Source: a virus | Strand: one strand, 5' to 3' | Length of the DNA: 54,108 bases | Virus record (IMG/VR): IMGVR_UViG_3300008267_006666 | Coordinates: 1 to 54,108 of that record | Shown: one piece after another, positions 15,513-24,581 of the stretch | Layout of the letters: the number at the start of each line of letters is the position of its first letter | How positions within the stretch are numbered: position 1 is the first letter of the stretch | Position numbers and translations under genes: made by a program | The notes under the pieces: generated by a model | The model's database searches: none | Seen by the model: the letters and a program-made list of their open reading frames with translations, nothing else | What the model was told of the DNA's origin: nothing

Positions 15513-16982
15513 TTATTTATAATTTACTATTTGAAATTTTATTTGTTTTTTATAAACACTTACTTCCCCTGAACTTTCAACTTTTATATCTATATAATAT
15601 TCATTTGGAATTTTATCTCTTGTATCGAATATAAAATAATATTCATTTGGAGTTCTATTTATCTGAGTCCAATCTTGAACTTGAACTTCTGTTTGACCTT
15701 CTCTAACATAAATTCTGTATTCAGCATGAACTTTATTTAATAATTTGTTTGTCGTATAAGCTTGTTTAATTATAACCCCAACTTTTCTAATATCTGTGTT
15801 AAAAATTTTCTCGTCTTGTTTAATACCATAAAAATCAAACCCGTAAAGTTTTGGCTCTACCGAATTAGTTCCAATTTGTAATGAACTTTTCAATGGTAAT
15901 AATGTAAACTCATTAAGAATATCGGGTAAAGAAAAACCATTTAATGTTATATTAGTCCATTGGTCTGTAAATGTGCAAGGAGTTTTATAACCTAATAATG
16001 CTGGTATTGTAACCTCATAGACGCCTTTAGTTCTTCTACAACTTGTTAACCCTGTTAGACTAGGTATAGGTTCACCTGAATTATCTAATATATTAACTTC
16101 AGGCGCATAATCTAAATTAACAGGAATTCCGTTATCGTAAACATATAAGTATAATTTATTTACTCTACCTAAAGTAAAAAGATTTCTATCATCATCTATT
16201 AAATCATTATAAGTCGTTTCGAGAAAAGGTTCATAAAAAGTTTGTGTATGTCTCGTAAAAAATTGAACTTCATAAGATTCACTTAAACCTGATATATTTT
16301 CTAATTGGGGTTTGAAGGCGATTATCCACCCTGAAACATTTTCTAAAGTACCGTCAAGAATTTGGTTAATTTCATTTGTCATATCAAACTCAATATTTTC
16401 ATTACCAAACTGAAAATGTTGTTCATCAATTTTTGTTAAAGCACTATAAGGATAATATCCATTATTGTTGTTATCATATATTCCTGGTTGACCGTCCCAA
16501 TCACTTAATGTTGTTGACTGATACCAATTTGATGGTCTATCGGAAAAATTTTTGTCAGATGCGGAAATTGTATATACTAAATCCGCAAAATCATATCCAA
16601 CACCTTCATCCCAAATCTGAGGTCTGTCAGGGTCGTATTCGATAAAAGGTATTCTGAATAATTCTAAATCAAATGATGTTGCTCTTTTTCTTCCTTGGGA
16701 GGTTGATGAGTTTAAGAATTCTAAATCAAAAGTCGATGTGTTAGTCATTCTTAAAATGTGTTTCATATTATTAACACAATCATTTGAAATAGTCCCATCA
16801 ATAACCTTTTCTTTTAATAGAGTTAAATCCAAATTAAAAATAAATCTACTAAAACCTGTAGGGTATTGAGTTGAAATTGGAGTCCCAAAAAATAGTTCGG
16901 TAACAGGATTCCTACCTGTATTTGTATAACTATTTGATATTAATGTATTGTTTTTACTAAAATAAGAATTATTAATTGACAT
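15513..16982 (-). CDS. Virion structural protein (tail/baseplate region)
   Basis: This 489-residue beta-rich protein has no enzyme motif. The N-terminus (SKNNTLISNSYTNTGRNPVTELFFG) and the following FSRFIFNLDL...LRMTNTSTFDLEF segment resemble conserved structural proteins seen in other large T4-like phages of marine and Bacteroidetes hosts. This is recalled, not searched. The C-terminal half contains immunoglobulin-like or fibronectin-like beta patterns (about 270-489). Its place between the adhesins and the baseplate spike suggests a baseplate or fibre-attachment part. A promoter box lies 17 nt before the ATG. Confidence 0.6.
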   Translation of the reverse strand: MSINNSYFSKNNTLISNSYTNTGRNPVTELFFGTPISTQYPTGFSRFIFNLDLTLLKEKVIDGTISNDCVNNMKHILRMTNTSTFDLEFLNSSTSQGRKRATSFDLELFRIPFIEYDPDRPQIWDEGVGYDFADLVYTISASDKNFSDRPSNWYQSTTLSDWDGQPGIYDNNNNGYYPYSALTKIDEQHFQFGNENIEFDMTNEINQILDGTLENVSGWIIAFKPQLENISGLSESYEVQFFTRHTQTFYEPFLETTYNDLIDDDRNLFTLGRVNKLYLYVYDNGIPVNLDYAPEVNILDNSGEPIPSLTGLTSCRRTKGVYEVTIPALLGYKTPCTFTDQWTNITLNGFSLPDILNEFTLLPLKSSLQIGTNSVEPKLYGFDFYGIKQDEKIFNTDIRKVGVIIKQAYTTNKLLNKVHAEYRIYVREGQTEVQVQDWTQINRTPNEYYFIFDTRDKIPNEYYIDIKVESSGEVSVYKKQIKFQIVNYK

Positions 16983-16999
16983 TACAAAGTTGTTTACCT

Positions 17000-17008
17000 T
17001 ATAAATAT
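17000..17008 (-). promoter_or_regulatory. Putative late promoter box ATATTTATA (minus strand)
   Basis: It lies 17 nt before the ATG at 16982 and just abuts the end of the upstream gene. Confidence 0.5.
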
Positions 17009-18579
17009 CAATTAATTCGGATATTTTGATTTAGTATTGTATTTTCTGCGTTAGATAATAATTCTTCTATTTTTTGAACCGTAACTCCACTACCCTCACT
17101 CTGTTTACAAGGTGACATAAACGCGATTGGGTGAACGTGGTCTCGTAAAAATACGAAAATAATTCTAATTAAAGATATTAATTCTTCACCTCTAACTGAT
17201 GAATATGTTAAACTTTGAACACTATTTTCATTACCTATAAATTTGTCTTGAGGAATTCCGTATAATGTTTCGTTAAGATTTATCGCTCCTTTAGGTCCTA
17301 TAGAATCTTGAGATAATAAATACAATCTTTGAGCACCAACCACCCCATATGAAATAGGTGTTAAAGAATAATCTGAAGGTTTTATCTGTGTTGTTGTAAG
17401 TTCTTTTTGAGGTCCAAAAATCGGCTTACCTCCTTTATTCAAACCCGAGACAATAAAAAAGCCCTTTTGTTTATATAATGAAATTTCGTTTGAAAATCTT
17501 GTATAATTAATTAGTTCTTTAGTATCTACGTTTATATCCGCCAAACTAAATTTATTACCTTTTAGATATGTCACTTTAGAAGGTGTAACAACAAAAGGAA
17601 ACTGATCGGTAACATCATAGGTTAATATGCCCGGAAAATTTATTTTATTTTTTAATACACCCTCGATGTAAAAATTAATAAAATTAGTTGTTTCTGAAAA
17701 TGAAATCCCTGTAAAAACAGCTAACGTCTCATTGATTATTTTATAATCAACTCCCTCATTATATTTGGTAATTGTTTGTTTGTCGGCATTACTTGTTGTT
17801 ATTTGACTATTTATTACATCGTATAACGCGATTTGACCTGTAAAAGAATCTTGTTCATTCTCTAAATTAATGATAGTCCAAATAACCATCTTTTTTATTT
17901 GTTGAGGTTTTTCTTTTGTATTAATAATTGTTTCAGGTTTAGATTCTTGTTTTTTTACAGGAAATGATGATAGTTGAATAAACGACCTATTAATATTTCC
18001 TATAGGTGGTGACGTTGTTTCTAACTCACCATTATATTTTCCCGACCTAATTAAAACTTCATTTTTTTTAACAATAACATCTGAACTTCCCCTACCTTGT
18101 AATGAATTGTCCCCAACATCGGGAAAAATACCCGCACTATCGCCTTCATATGTAATTGTATCGGGCAAAGAAAATTGAGTTCCTTGTCCTAATAAAGTTT
18201 TAGCGTTACGATAGTCTTCCTTTCTAATATTTCTTGGGTCGGTTAATACATTTGAAATGTAAAACTGATTTTTAAATTTATAATTCTTATCATAATAAAT
18301 TACATTAACGTATTCATCAATTTCAGGAATAGGGTTAATATTATATGGTAATAATGGTAAAAATAATTTTGGGTCATCTTTATCCCATTCTCTATAATTT
18401 GGTTTTGCTTGTTTGATAGCGGATTCATCAATACCTTCAATATCAATTCTTAATCTACCCAATTTTCTTGGGTCATTATTATCAATAACTCTTCCAGGAA
18501 ATAAAATTTGAGTAATTTGTTTCTCCTGAATATACTTATCAATAGTTTCCCTAATTAATTGCTCGTCCGTTTTAGCCAT
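17008..18579 (-). CDS. Baseplate spike/hub protein with gp5-like OB domain
   Basis: This is a 523-residue protein. Residues 28-49 (PGRVIDNNDPRKLGRLRI) match the start of the gp5/gpV-type OB domain found in phage baseplate spikes and VgrG. The C-terminal region has the familiar LTYSSVRGEELISL segment and the DHVHPIAF segment of such proteins. No lysozyme domain is visible, unlike T4 gp5. The protein would sit at the central tail tip. Its start overlaps the end of the small gene at 18572 by 8 nt, and the large baseplate-like gene lies just upstream, so these form one operon. Confidence 0.65.
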   Translation of the reverse strand: MAKTDEQLIRETIDKYIQEKQITQILFPGRVIDNNDPRKLGRLRIDIEGIDESAIKQAKPNYREWDKDDPKLFLPLLPYNINPIPEIDEYVNVIYYDKNYKFKNQFYISNVLTDPRNIRKEDYRNAKTLLGQGTQFSLPDTITYEGDSAGIFPDVGDNSLQGRGSSDVIVKKNEVLIRSGKYNGELETTSPPIGNINRSFIQLSSFPVKKQESKPETIINTKEKPQQIKKMVIWTIINLENEQDSFTGQIALYDVINSQITTSNADKQTITKYNEGVDYKIINETLAVFTGISFSETTNFINFYIEGVLKNKINFPGILTYDVTDQFPFVVTPSKVTYLKGNKFSLADINVDTKELINYTRFSNEISLYKQKGFFIVSGLNKGGKPIFGPQKELTTTQIKPSDYSLTPISYGVVGAQRLYLLSQDSIGPKGAINLNETLYGIPQDKFIGNENSVQSLTYSSVRGEELISLIRIIFVFLRDHVHPIAFMSPCKQSEGSGVTVQKIEELLSNAENTILNQNIRIN

Positions 18580-18790
18580 TAGTCTTAGTCCTTTCTTCGT
18601 ATTCTTTAAGGATTAAATTATACGTATTTTCTAATTTATCTAAATGATTTGTTAACTTAATTAAATTTGTTTTAGTGTCTTCAAAATCATCTTTGATAAA
18701 ATCTAAAGCGAATACTAAATCTTTATTATTAGAAGATTTAAAATCTTTTACTATTCTTAAAACTTTTTCCGCCTGTTCTTTTTTTGTCAT
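18572..18790 (-). CDS. Small coiled-coil protein in baseplate operon
   Basis: This 72-residue protein is highly charged and almost entirely helical, with heptad-like spacing of Leu and Ile (LVFALDFIKDDF, LTNHLDKLENTYNLIL). No family is recognised. It lies between the large baseplate-like gene (2 bp gap) and the spike gene (8-nt overlap), so a chaperone or minor tail role is possible. Confidence 0.65.
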   Translation of the reverse strand: MTKKEQAEKVLRIVKDFKSSNNKDLVFALDFIKDDFEDTKTNLIKLTNHLDKLENTYNLILKEYEERTKTNG

Positions 18791-18792
18791 AA

Positions 18793-20709
18793 TTAAAACT
18801 TTTTACCGGAAACTTGTGTTAATGCGGTTGTGAATGCCGGTGTAACAATTAATGGAGGTATTGCAACATTTACTTTACCATTTTCAGCTTCTTCATTTGC
18901 CATTGCGGTCATTTGTCCAAAACGAGACAATATATCTAAATTAGGACTACCATCAGGTAAAGTCCCTGTCGGTATTCCTAAACTTTGAAACTCTTCTATC
19001 ATATTGATAAACGCTCTAGTTTCTGAATATCCGTCTAAAAGATCCGATAATAATAAAAGTGGTGAAGGTATACCATTAAAATTGTTAGGAATTAATTTTA
19101 ATAACGCTAATATCTCATCAATAACACTTTTACACCTCCTCCAATCTTGTATCAGACTGGCAACAATAATTAAAATTTCCGCTAATTTAGCAATCATTTT
19201 AAGTCTCTTATTATTACTTTCTTTAATGATATCTGCAATTACTTGTTGAACTAAAGTTTTAATATCTTTTTTAATTATCTCAAATAATTCCTCAATAAAT
19301 AATGCCGCAACTTTAGAAACTAAACTTATCACTAAACCATAAAATTGTTTGGTAAACTGAACATAAGAGTCCACTAAGTCAACCGCATTATTACCCAAAC
19401 CTTTAAAGGCAATATAAATCGGTAATAATACTTTTGGAGATAATAAAGAAACTACTAATCCTTGTGAAATAAGTTTTATAAAATTAACATTTAATGCGAT
19501 TTGAATGTCAAATCCATTGAACTGAGGATCGTTATTAACTTGATTAGTTAAATTGTCCGCAGCGTCAATTAAATTAACATCTTGAATATATTCTAAATTA
19601 TTTAAAGAATTTATAATCGCGTCAGCGTCTACAGGAATTTCCACATCGTCACACTCAATAAATTTGACAACACCTTTTCTAATATTTTCAAGTCTTTCTT
19701 CAATCGTTGACAGATCATTATCAGTAAATTCAAAAAATGAATTATCGATACCATCTAGTTCAGATACTTTAGCAATACCGCTAACGTCAATTTCTTTATC
19801 CTCATCAAAACATAACCCCAAAATCCTTTGGATTATTAATTGAAATTTTCCCATATCCTCAATTTGGAATTGTCCTGCACCAATATTAATTGATATCATA
19901 CCGGTAAGTTGCTCCATAATTGAAGCCAATATATTTTTGAATTCAACAACTTTTATTGTTTTATAGTAGTCCAATAAAAATTCATATATTAAAAAATTAT
20001 TCCCCCTGTTAACGATTTCAACCTTATACCAAGGTCCTGGTCTACCTAAATCATCGTTTTCAACATAAGTAATATCAAATAAAGGTTGATTAGATTTACC
20101 TAAATAATAATTTCCGTATTGAGTGTTAAAACTAACATTTGGAAATTGGATTCTGTTATATAATTCTTTGTTTGTCGCATTAGGTCTATCGTTAGGTGCT
20201 AAAGATCTTGTTTCATATAAACATCTACCCTCAATATCATTCGGATCAATTTTTAATAAATCAACTAAATCTATAGATTTAACTTTAATGTAAACAATTG
20301 TGTTTGGTTTAAAAGCCTGTTGTTGATCACAACCGACCGTTTTAAAAATTTCTTTATATAGAATATCTAAAATTTTAGGTTCAATATTATTTAAAGTTTT
20401 TAAAAAAGTTCTTTTTAAATAGTTGTAAGTGTTACCACCATTTTCATTTGTTAATGTCAATACTTCCAATAAATGGTCAAATTGAGTTTTAACTTTCTTT
20501 TCAAATTTTTTTAAATCTTTTTTTAAATCATTAGTTTTTTTACTAACCTTAGAAACTTTCTTAGTGACTTCAGATTTATTTTTTTCAAAAGAATCTTTAG
20601 CGGTTTTTTTCTTAGCTTTAACGTACTCAGTTTTTAAATCCTTATAATTTTTTATGGATTTAACTTTTTCTTTCGCTTTTTTATAGTCATTTTCTAAGTC
20701 TAAAGACAT
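18793..20709 (-). CDS. Large baseplate/tail structural protein
   Basis: This is a 638-residue protein. Residues 1-80 are a Lys-rich coiled coil. The middle (about 100-340) is mixed, with a YYLGKSNQPLFDITYVEND segment. The C-terminal half (about 400-600) is helical with long hydrophobic stretches (LVVSLLSPKVLLPIYIAF, LAEILIIVASLIQ) that may pack in the tail hub or contact membrane. Proteins of this type accompany the spike gene in related large phages, but no exact T4 counterpart can be named from sequence alone. It overlaps the start of the downstream gene set with tight spacing and is translated in the same operon as the spike. Confidence 0.5.
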   Translation of the reverse strand: MSLDLENDYKKAKEKVKSIKNYKDLKTEYVKAKKKTAKDSFEKNKSEVTKKVSKVSKKTNDLKKDLKKFEKKVKTQFDHLLEVLTLTNENGGNTYNYLKRTFLKTLNNIEPKILDILYKEIFKTVGCDQQQAFKPNTIVYIKVKSIDLVDLLKIDPNDIEGRCLYETRSLAPNDRPNATNKELYNRIQFPNVSFNTQYGNYYLGKSNQPLFDITYVENDDLGRPGPWYKVEIVNRGNNFLIYEFLLDYYKTIKVVEFKNILASIMEQLTGMISINIGAGQFQIEDMGKFQLIIQRILGLCFDEDKEIDVSGIAKVSELDGIDNSFFEFTDNDLSTIEERLENIRKGVVKFIECDDVEIPVDADAIINSLNNLEYIQDVNLIDAADNLTNQVNNDPQFNGFDIQIALNVNFIKLISQGLVVSLLSPKVLLPIYIAFKGLGNNAVDLVDSYVQFTKQFYGLVISLVSKVAALFIEELFEIIKKDIKTLVQQVIADIIKESNNKRLKMIAKLAEILIIVASLIQDWRRCKSVIDEILALLKLIPNNFNGIPSPLLLLSDLLDGYSETRAFINMIEEFQSLGIPTGTLPDGSPNLDILSRFGQMTAMANEEAENGKVNVAIPPLIVTPAFTTALTQVSGKKF

Positions 20710-21080
20710 TATTTTTTCATTTTAAAAGGTGTATTGTTATCAACATCTTTGTTGATTAACTCTGATAATATGTTATCATCAACATCTAAATCAGATAAAG
20801 AAAAAGACTCTTGAGTTGAATTTGTTTTTTCCCAAATACTTGATTGTAGTTTGGAAAGTGCTAATTTTTTATCCACACAATCATTAACAATTTTTTGTTG
20901 TTTTTCGATTACAGGACCAATGAGAGTCATATCTTCAGGTTCTTTCATCATTGCCAACATTTTATTTTGAATTCTAATTGCGGTAGTTCTTTGTTCGACT
21001 AACTCATTATATATCTCTTGCATTAGAGATAATATAGATTCTTTAGTTAGATTTATTTCTTTTTTTGGAGGTCTGCCCAT
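20709..21080 (-). CDS. Hypothetical helical protein between sigma factor and baseplate genes
   Basis: This 123-residue, mostly coiled-coil protein begins MGRPPKKEI, a short basic AT-hook-like motif, followed by long helices (ILSLMQEIYNELVEQ, VDKKLALSKLQSSIW) and an acidic tail. The function is not known. It lies 12 bp after the late sigma factor gene and shares one base with the next gene, and it has its own promoter box within the end of the sigma gene region. DNA-binding or a tail-assembly role are both possible. Confidence 0.6.
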   Translation of the reverse strand: MGRPPKKEINLTKESILSLMQEIYNELVEQRTTAIRIQNKMLAMMKEPEDMTLIGPVIEKQQKIVNDCVDKKLALSKLQSSIWEKTNSTQESFSLSDLDVDDNILSELINKDVDNNTPFKMKK

Positions 21081-21084
21081 AAAT

Positions 21085-21093
21085 TATAAATAT
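21085..21093 (-). promoter_or_regulatory. Putative late promoter box ATATTTATA (minus strand)
   Basis: It lies 4 nt before the ATG at 21080 and touches the stop codon of the sigma factor gene. Confidence 0.5.
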
Positions 21094-21842
21094 TATTTAA
21101 CCATATTTTGAATTAAGTTCTCATATATTATTTTGAATTTTTTCATAGAGTTCCTAATTTCTTTAGTATTTAAATTAGTCATTTCTCTGATTGATAATAA
21201 TATGATATTTTTATTAAATTTATTATTATCATTACTTATAAAAATATCATCATAGTCTTCAAATATATCGTATAATGCTCGACCTAATTTGACTTCGTTT
21301 TCTGTTAAATCTTTTTTAACTAAAAACGAATCTAATTCTTTTAAAAAATTTTTAATTATTAATTCAGAATCTATATGTTCTTTATCTATCGTATATGAAA
21401 ATTCTTCATTATTTTCTAAATCAGAGGAGATATCTTCATAAGATATTTTACGATTAATTTCTTTTTGGTCTTTAATTATTTGACCCATAAGATAATTCTT
21501 ACATATCGTACCAAAATAAGAATAAGCTTTTTTCTCTTTTGACGGTTTAAACTTCTCAAGTTTTGTCATAAGGAAAGAGTGAGTATCTATATGAATTTCA
21601 TAAAAATCCATATCTTTTCTATATAATTTATATCTTCTAATAATTGAAGATATCATTTTGTCTAAAGGTTTTCTTAAAAACTCATTGTATATTTTGTTTC
21701 TTTCGTGTAAGGAAGTGGCCTCTAAAAATCTTAGAACGGCCATCTCCTCTTTAACATCAAAATAATTTGTTTGAGTTGGTTTCCTACCTTTCTTCTTAGA
21801 CTCAACACTTGTTTCGCCTGATAAAGTAATATTTTCAAACAT
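21093..21842 (-). CDS. Late-transcription sigma factor, T4 gp55-like
   Basis: This 249-residue protein is a divergent sigma-70 family member. Residues about 55-130 carry a region-2-like helical block, with HSFLMTKLEKFKPSKEKKAY followed by SYFGTICKNYLMGQI. This is the part of gp55 homologues that corresponds to the core-binding and -10-binding region. The C-terminal part (about 150-249) is helical and less recognisable. In T4, gp55 directs host RNA polymerase to late promoters with the help of the sliding clamp. The window's repeated ATATTTATA boxes are the obvious candidate targets. It overlaps the next upstream glycosyltransferase gene by one base. Confidence 0.75.
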   Translation of the reverse strand: MFENITLSGETSVESKKKGRKPTQTNYFDVKEEMAVLRFLEATSLHERNKIYNEFLRKPLDKMISSIIRRYKLYRKDMDFYEIHIDTHSFLMTKLEKFKPSKEKKAYSYFGTICKNYLMGQIIKDQKEINRKISYEDISSDLENNEEFSYTIDKEHIDSELIIKNFLKELDSFLVKKDLTENEVKLGRALYDIFEDYDDIFISNDNNKFNKNIILLSIREMTNLNTKEIRNSMKKFKIIYENLIQNMVK

Positions 21843-22645
21843 TAAACTTCACTAGGTTCATATTTTATGGCTCTATCATTAATAAAGAAATATTCTTTTT
21901 TTGCCGAGTCGACCCAAAATCTAACCTCATTGTCAGTTAAAATATTATCACCATTTTTATAATTCCAAAATATAGAACCTTCTCTTAAATTAGTATGTTT
22001 ATACCCAATTCTAGGTATTGTCATAAATTTAATGGAATTATGTGTCATTCTTAAAAAGAATTCATAACCAAATGTTAGTTTAAAAGATGGTTTTAAAAGT
22101 CCAAAATCAATAAAAGAAGATTTTTTAATAACCATTCCTGATGTTTGGAAATTTTGATAATTTTGTAAAGTTTCATTAGTTAGGTAACCCATTTCAGATG
22201 AAATGTTAAGAGCGAATGTTGCTTCATTTGTGAAACCCGCGAAAACACCTTTCTCGTCAGTATCAACAACAATAGGTAAAAAAGCGTCAACATCAGGATA
22301 TGAATCTGAAAACTTTTTAACATTCTTGAACCAAATTTTAGAATATTCATCATCGAATTCGAATAATGAAACCCAATTTGATTTCGCACTTCTAACGCCA
22401 AAATTAATTTGGTTTGAGTAATTGGCTTCTTTAGTCCACTCAATTTTTACAACATTAATGTCACCAAAATCAAATTGATTTAAAAATTCAACCAAATTAG
22501 TTTCATTTGTATGAACTATAATTAATTCATTAATCCCAACAACTTGTTGTTTTAAGGATTCAATACATTTTTTAAAATAATCCTCAAACCAAGCACTGCT
22601 TGAAGATTTAATTGGTAATATTACCGATACGTCAAATTTTTCCAT
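21842..22645 (-). CDS. Family 2-like glycosyltransferase (GT-A)
   Basis: This 267-residue protein has the N-terminal strand of GT2 enzymes (VSVILPIKSSS), a typical acceptor-side start (CIESLKQQ, ELIIVHTNE) and an acidic metal site at FEFDDEY (about residues 96-102). A conserved tail contains ISSEMGYLT, SGMVIKKSSF and FGYEFFLRMTH. It would move a sugar from a nucleotide donor to a cell-surface, DNA or virion acceptor in the cytoplasm. It is the last gene of the glycan island before the sigma factor, and the two genes overlap by a base. Confidence 0.7.
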   Translation of the reverse strand: MEKFDVSVILPIKSSSSAWFEDYFKKCIESLKQQVVGINELIIVHTNETNLVEFLNQFDFGDINVVKIEWTKEANYSNQINFGVRSAKSNWVSLFEFDDEYSKIWFKNVKKFSDSYPDVDAFLPIVVDTDEKGVFAGFTNEATFALNISSEMGYLTNETLQNYQNFQTSGMVIKKSSFIDFGLLKPSFKLTFGYEFFLRMTHNSIKFMTIPRIGYKHTNLREGSIFWNYKNGDNILTDNEVRFWVDSAKKEYFFINDRAIKYEPSEV

Positions 22646-22647
22646 TA

Positions 22648-23709
22648 TTATTCTGCTATTTGAAGTTTATTTAATTGTTCTTCGAAAGATTCTAATCTCT
22701 TATTTATATACGATTCAAATAATTCAATTGATTTTGAATTAAATTCTTGTTCTGTTGGTAATTCAGAAATAGTTTTTTTCATACCCTCAGATAAACCATC
22801 ACTAACATTATCTTCTAACCAGTTTTGTAAAAATTGAGATGTAAAATCAACCAATTGGTTTTTGTTATTAATCCATAATCCATTATCTTCATTCATCCAA
22901 CTAGGAACTAAATTAGGGACTAATCCAATAACAGGTACTCCCGATTTCATAGACTCCAATGGGAATGTTCCGTAAGCACTTGTTTCATCAATCCATACCG
23001 AAACAAAACAATCTTTTAAATTTTTTGCAAATTCTTTTTGAGATAATCCCCTCATATCTTTAAAAGTTATCCATCTGTATTGAGGGAATTTAATATAGAA
23101 AGTTTTAATAAAATTTGCGGTATCTCTTTGTTCTCTTGAGTGAATAGCGATAATTGGTTTTGCCGGGTAATTACTTGGGGCGAAGTCTTCAGAAATAAAA
23201 GGTTTTAGAATATCGTAAGAAACATTTCTCATAACACTTTCAAGATGCTCTTTTTGGATTTCTGATGTTGTAATACACTTATAAAATCCGTGTTGAGTCC
23301 AAGTTTGACCTGGTTGTAAGGTTTCCAACATATGGTCATAAGCTTGACACAAAATAATTTTACCACAAGGTAGATTTGATATTTGACTCATTACAAAACC
23401 GAATAGTTCTGGTATAATGATAAAATCTTCAGGAGCAACCTCCAAATTTTGACCTTCAATAGCTCTATGAGGTAATTTTTCCATATAATCAGAACCCAAC
23501 CAACCTGATACACCCATATAGTCCGGCTTTTCGTGTAACATAATTGGATTGTACCCTCCTTTTAATAAGGCCATTCCTAAATTATAAATGTAAGAAATGG
23601 ATGCTTTTGCATTACCTTTTGTGTCTTGAACTAAAAGATAAATCCTTGATTTTTTTTCTTTTAAATTTTTAACTGATTGTTCCAGTTTTACTAATTGTTC
23701 TTGATTCAT
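22648..23709 (-). CDS. GT-B fold glycosyltransferase
   Basis: This 353-residue protein is two Rossmann-like halves. The N-terminal half has SRIYLLVQDTKGNAKASI and a Gly-rich SGWLGS loop. The C-terminal half carries the GT4-like donor signature GTFPLESMKSGVPVIG (about 247-262). A short coiled coil closes it. The retaining GT-B call is by pattern. It is separated by 2-3 bp from both neighbours, so it is co-translated within the island. Confidence 0.7.
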   Translation of the reverse strand: MNQEQLVKLEQSVKNLKEKKSRIYLLVQDTKGNAKASISYIYNLGMALLKGGYNPIMLHEKPDYMGVSGWLGSDYMEKLPHRAIEGQNLEVAPEDFIIIPELFGFVMSQISNLPCGKIILCQAYDHMLETLQPGQTWTQHGFYKCITTSEIQKEHLESVMRNVSYDILKPFISEDFAPSNYPAKPIIAIHSREQRDTANFIKTFYIKFPQYRWITFKDMRGLSQKEFAKNLKDCFVSVWIDETSAYGTFPLESMKSGVPVIGLVPNLVPSWMNEDNGLWINNKNQLVDFTSQFLQNWLEDNVSDGLSEGMKKTISELPTEQEFNSKSIELFESYINKRLESFEEQLNKLQIAE

Positions 23710-23712
23710 AGT

Positions 23713-23988
23713 TTAATATTTGTTTATTAATTTTTTATTTAATAATGAGTTAAACGCTAATTTAAACGGGATTGATAAATCGTTTGACGCTTTTAAACCT
23801 AATGTTTCATCGGCCTCCTCATCTTCAGTTAGAACCGTATCGATTAACATTTTAACCATTTCGTATTTAACCACAGATATTTGATTTGTTGGTTCTCCCG
23901 AAAATTCACTTTCAATTGGTTCTACATTTATGAATTCTTCTATCTCATCTAAATCGAAATAGTAGTGGTCTCCTAAAATTTTTAACAT
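23713..23988 (-). CDS. Conserved small phage protein, function unknown
   Basis: This 91-residue protein begins MLKILGDHYYFDLDEIEEFI and continues with VVKYEMVKMLIDTVL and FKLAFNSLLNKKLI. I recall similar proteins in T4-like cyanophages and related phages without known function. It is acidic and helical, with no catalytic motif. It lies between a glycosyltransferase and the HAD-like gene, with a 7-nt overlap with the latter. Confidence 0.7.
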   Translation of the reverse strand: MLKILGDHYYFDLDEIEEFINVEPIESEFSGEPTNQISVVKYEMVKMLIDTVLTEDEEADETLGLKASNDLSIPFKLAFNSLLNKKLINKY

Positions 23989-24581
23989 ATTATTTCTTTT
24001 AATTTGTTTTCAAAATCTCTAATAGTTGTAATTGTGTTTTGATTTTGAATGTGTTTATTATAACTCGTCTCAAATTTTATAACAATTTTGTCTGACGGAT
24101 GATCTAATAATAAGGAAGGATTTGCCGTAAGTAAAACATCAATTTCGTCCCACATTGAATTAATTGTGTAATTACTATAAAATTTTACTTTTTCAAATAA
24201 ACAACCAAACTTAGATAAGAAAAATAAAGTAGCTGGTTTTGATTTACCAATCTCATCCGATATAATAATTAAATCGTGATTATCTCTTAAATTATGATAG
24301 ATTTGATTTAAATCATTAAATGTGGTATATTCTGATGATTGGGAATGGCCGAAGATTTCCATTGGAAATTCTTCATAAAGAAATGAAAATAATTCTTCGT
24401 CATTTCTAAAATTAAAATGGTCTTTTAAATCAATTGATTCTACCGGTAGTTTTATCTCGTATTTGAAATCATCTTCAGACTCAATTCCATCGGTTTTATC
24501 TATCAGGAATTTTTGATATGTCTGAGTGATTTTATCGATGGTGTTTCTTAATACCCCATTAACATCAACTCCTATTCTCAT
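23982..24581 (-). CDS. HAD-like phosphatase-fold protein with altered motif I
   Basis: This 199-residue protein matches the HAD superfamily at its N-terminus (RIGVDVNGVLRNT). The presumed nucleophile is Asp6, but the general acid two residues later, normally Asp, is Asn8. Motif II is plausible at LIIISDE and motif III/IV near DEIDVLLTANP. Many phage HAD proteins act on nucleotides or 5'-phosphates. With D-x-N it may be inactive, slow, or have another role. It overlaps phoH by 4 nt (ATGA), so the two are translationally coupled. Confidence 0.6.
   Translation of the reverse strand: MRIGVDVNGVLRNTIDKITQTYQKFLIDKTDGIESEDDFKYEIKLPVESIDLKDHFNFRNDEELFSFLYEEFPMEIFGHSQSSEYTTFNDLNQIYHNLRDNHDLIIISDEIGKSKPATLFFLSKFGCLFEKVKFYSNYTINSMWDEIDVLLTANPSLLLDHPSDKIVIKFETSYNKHIQNQNTITTIRDFENKLKEIIC

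Noticed and set aside
17008-18579. Lysozyme domain expected in a gp5 homologue
   Set aside because: No lysozyme or other muralytic motif can be seen; only the OB-type start and a spike-like C-terminus are supported.
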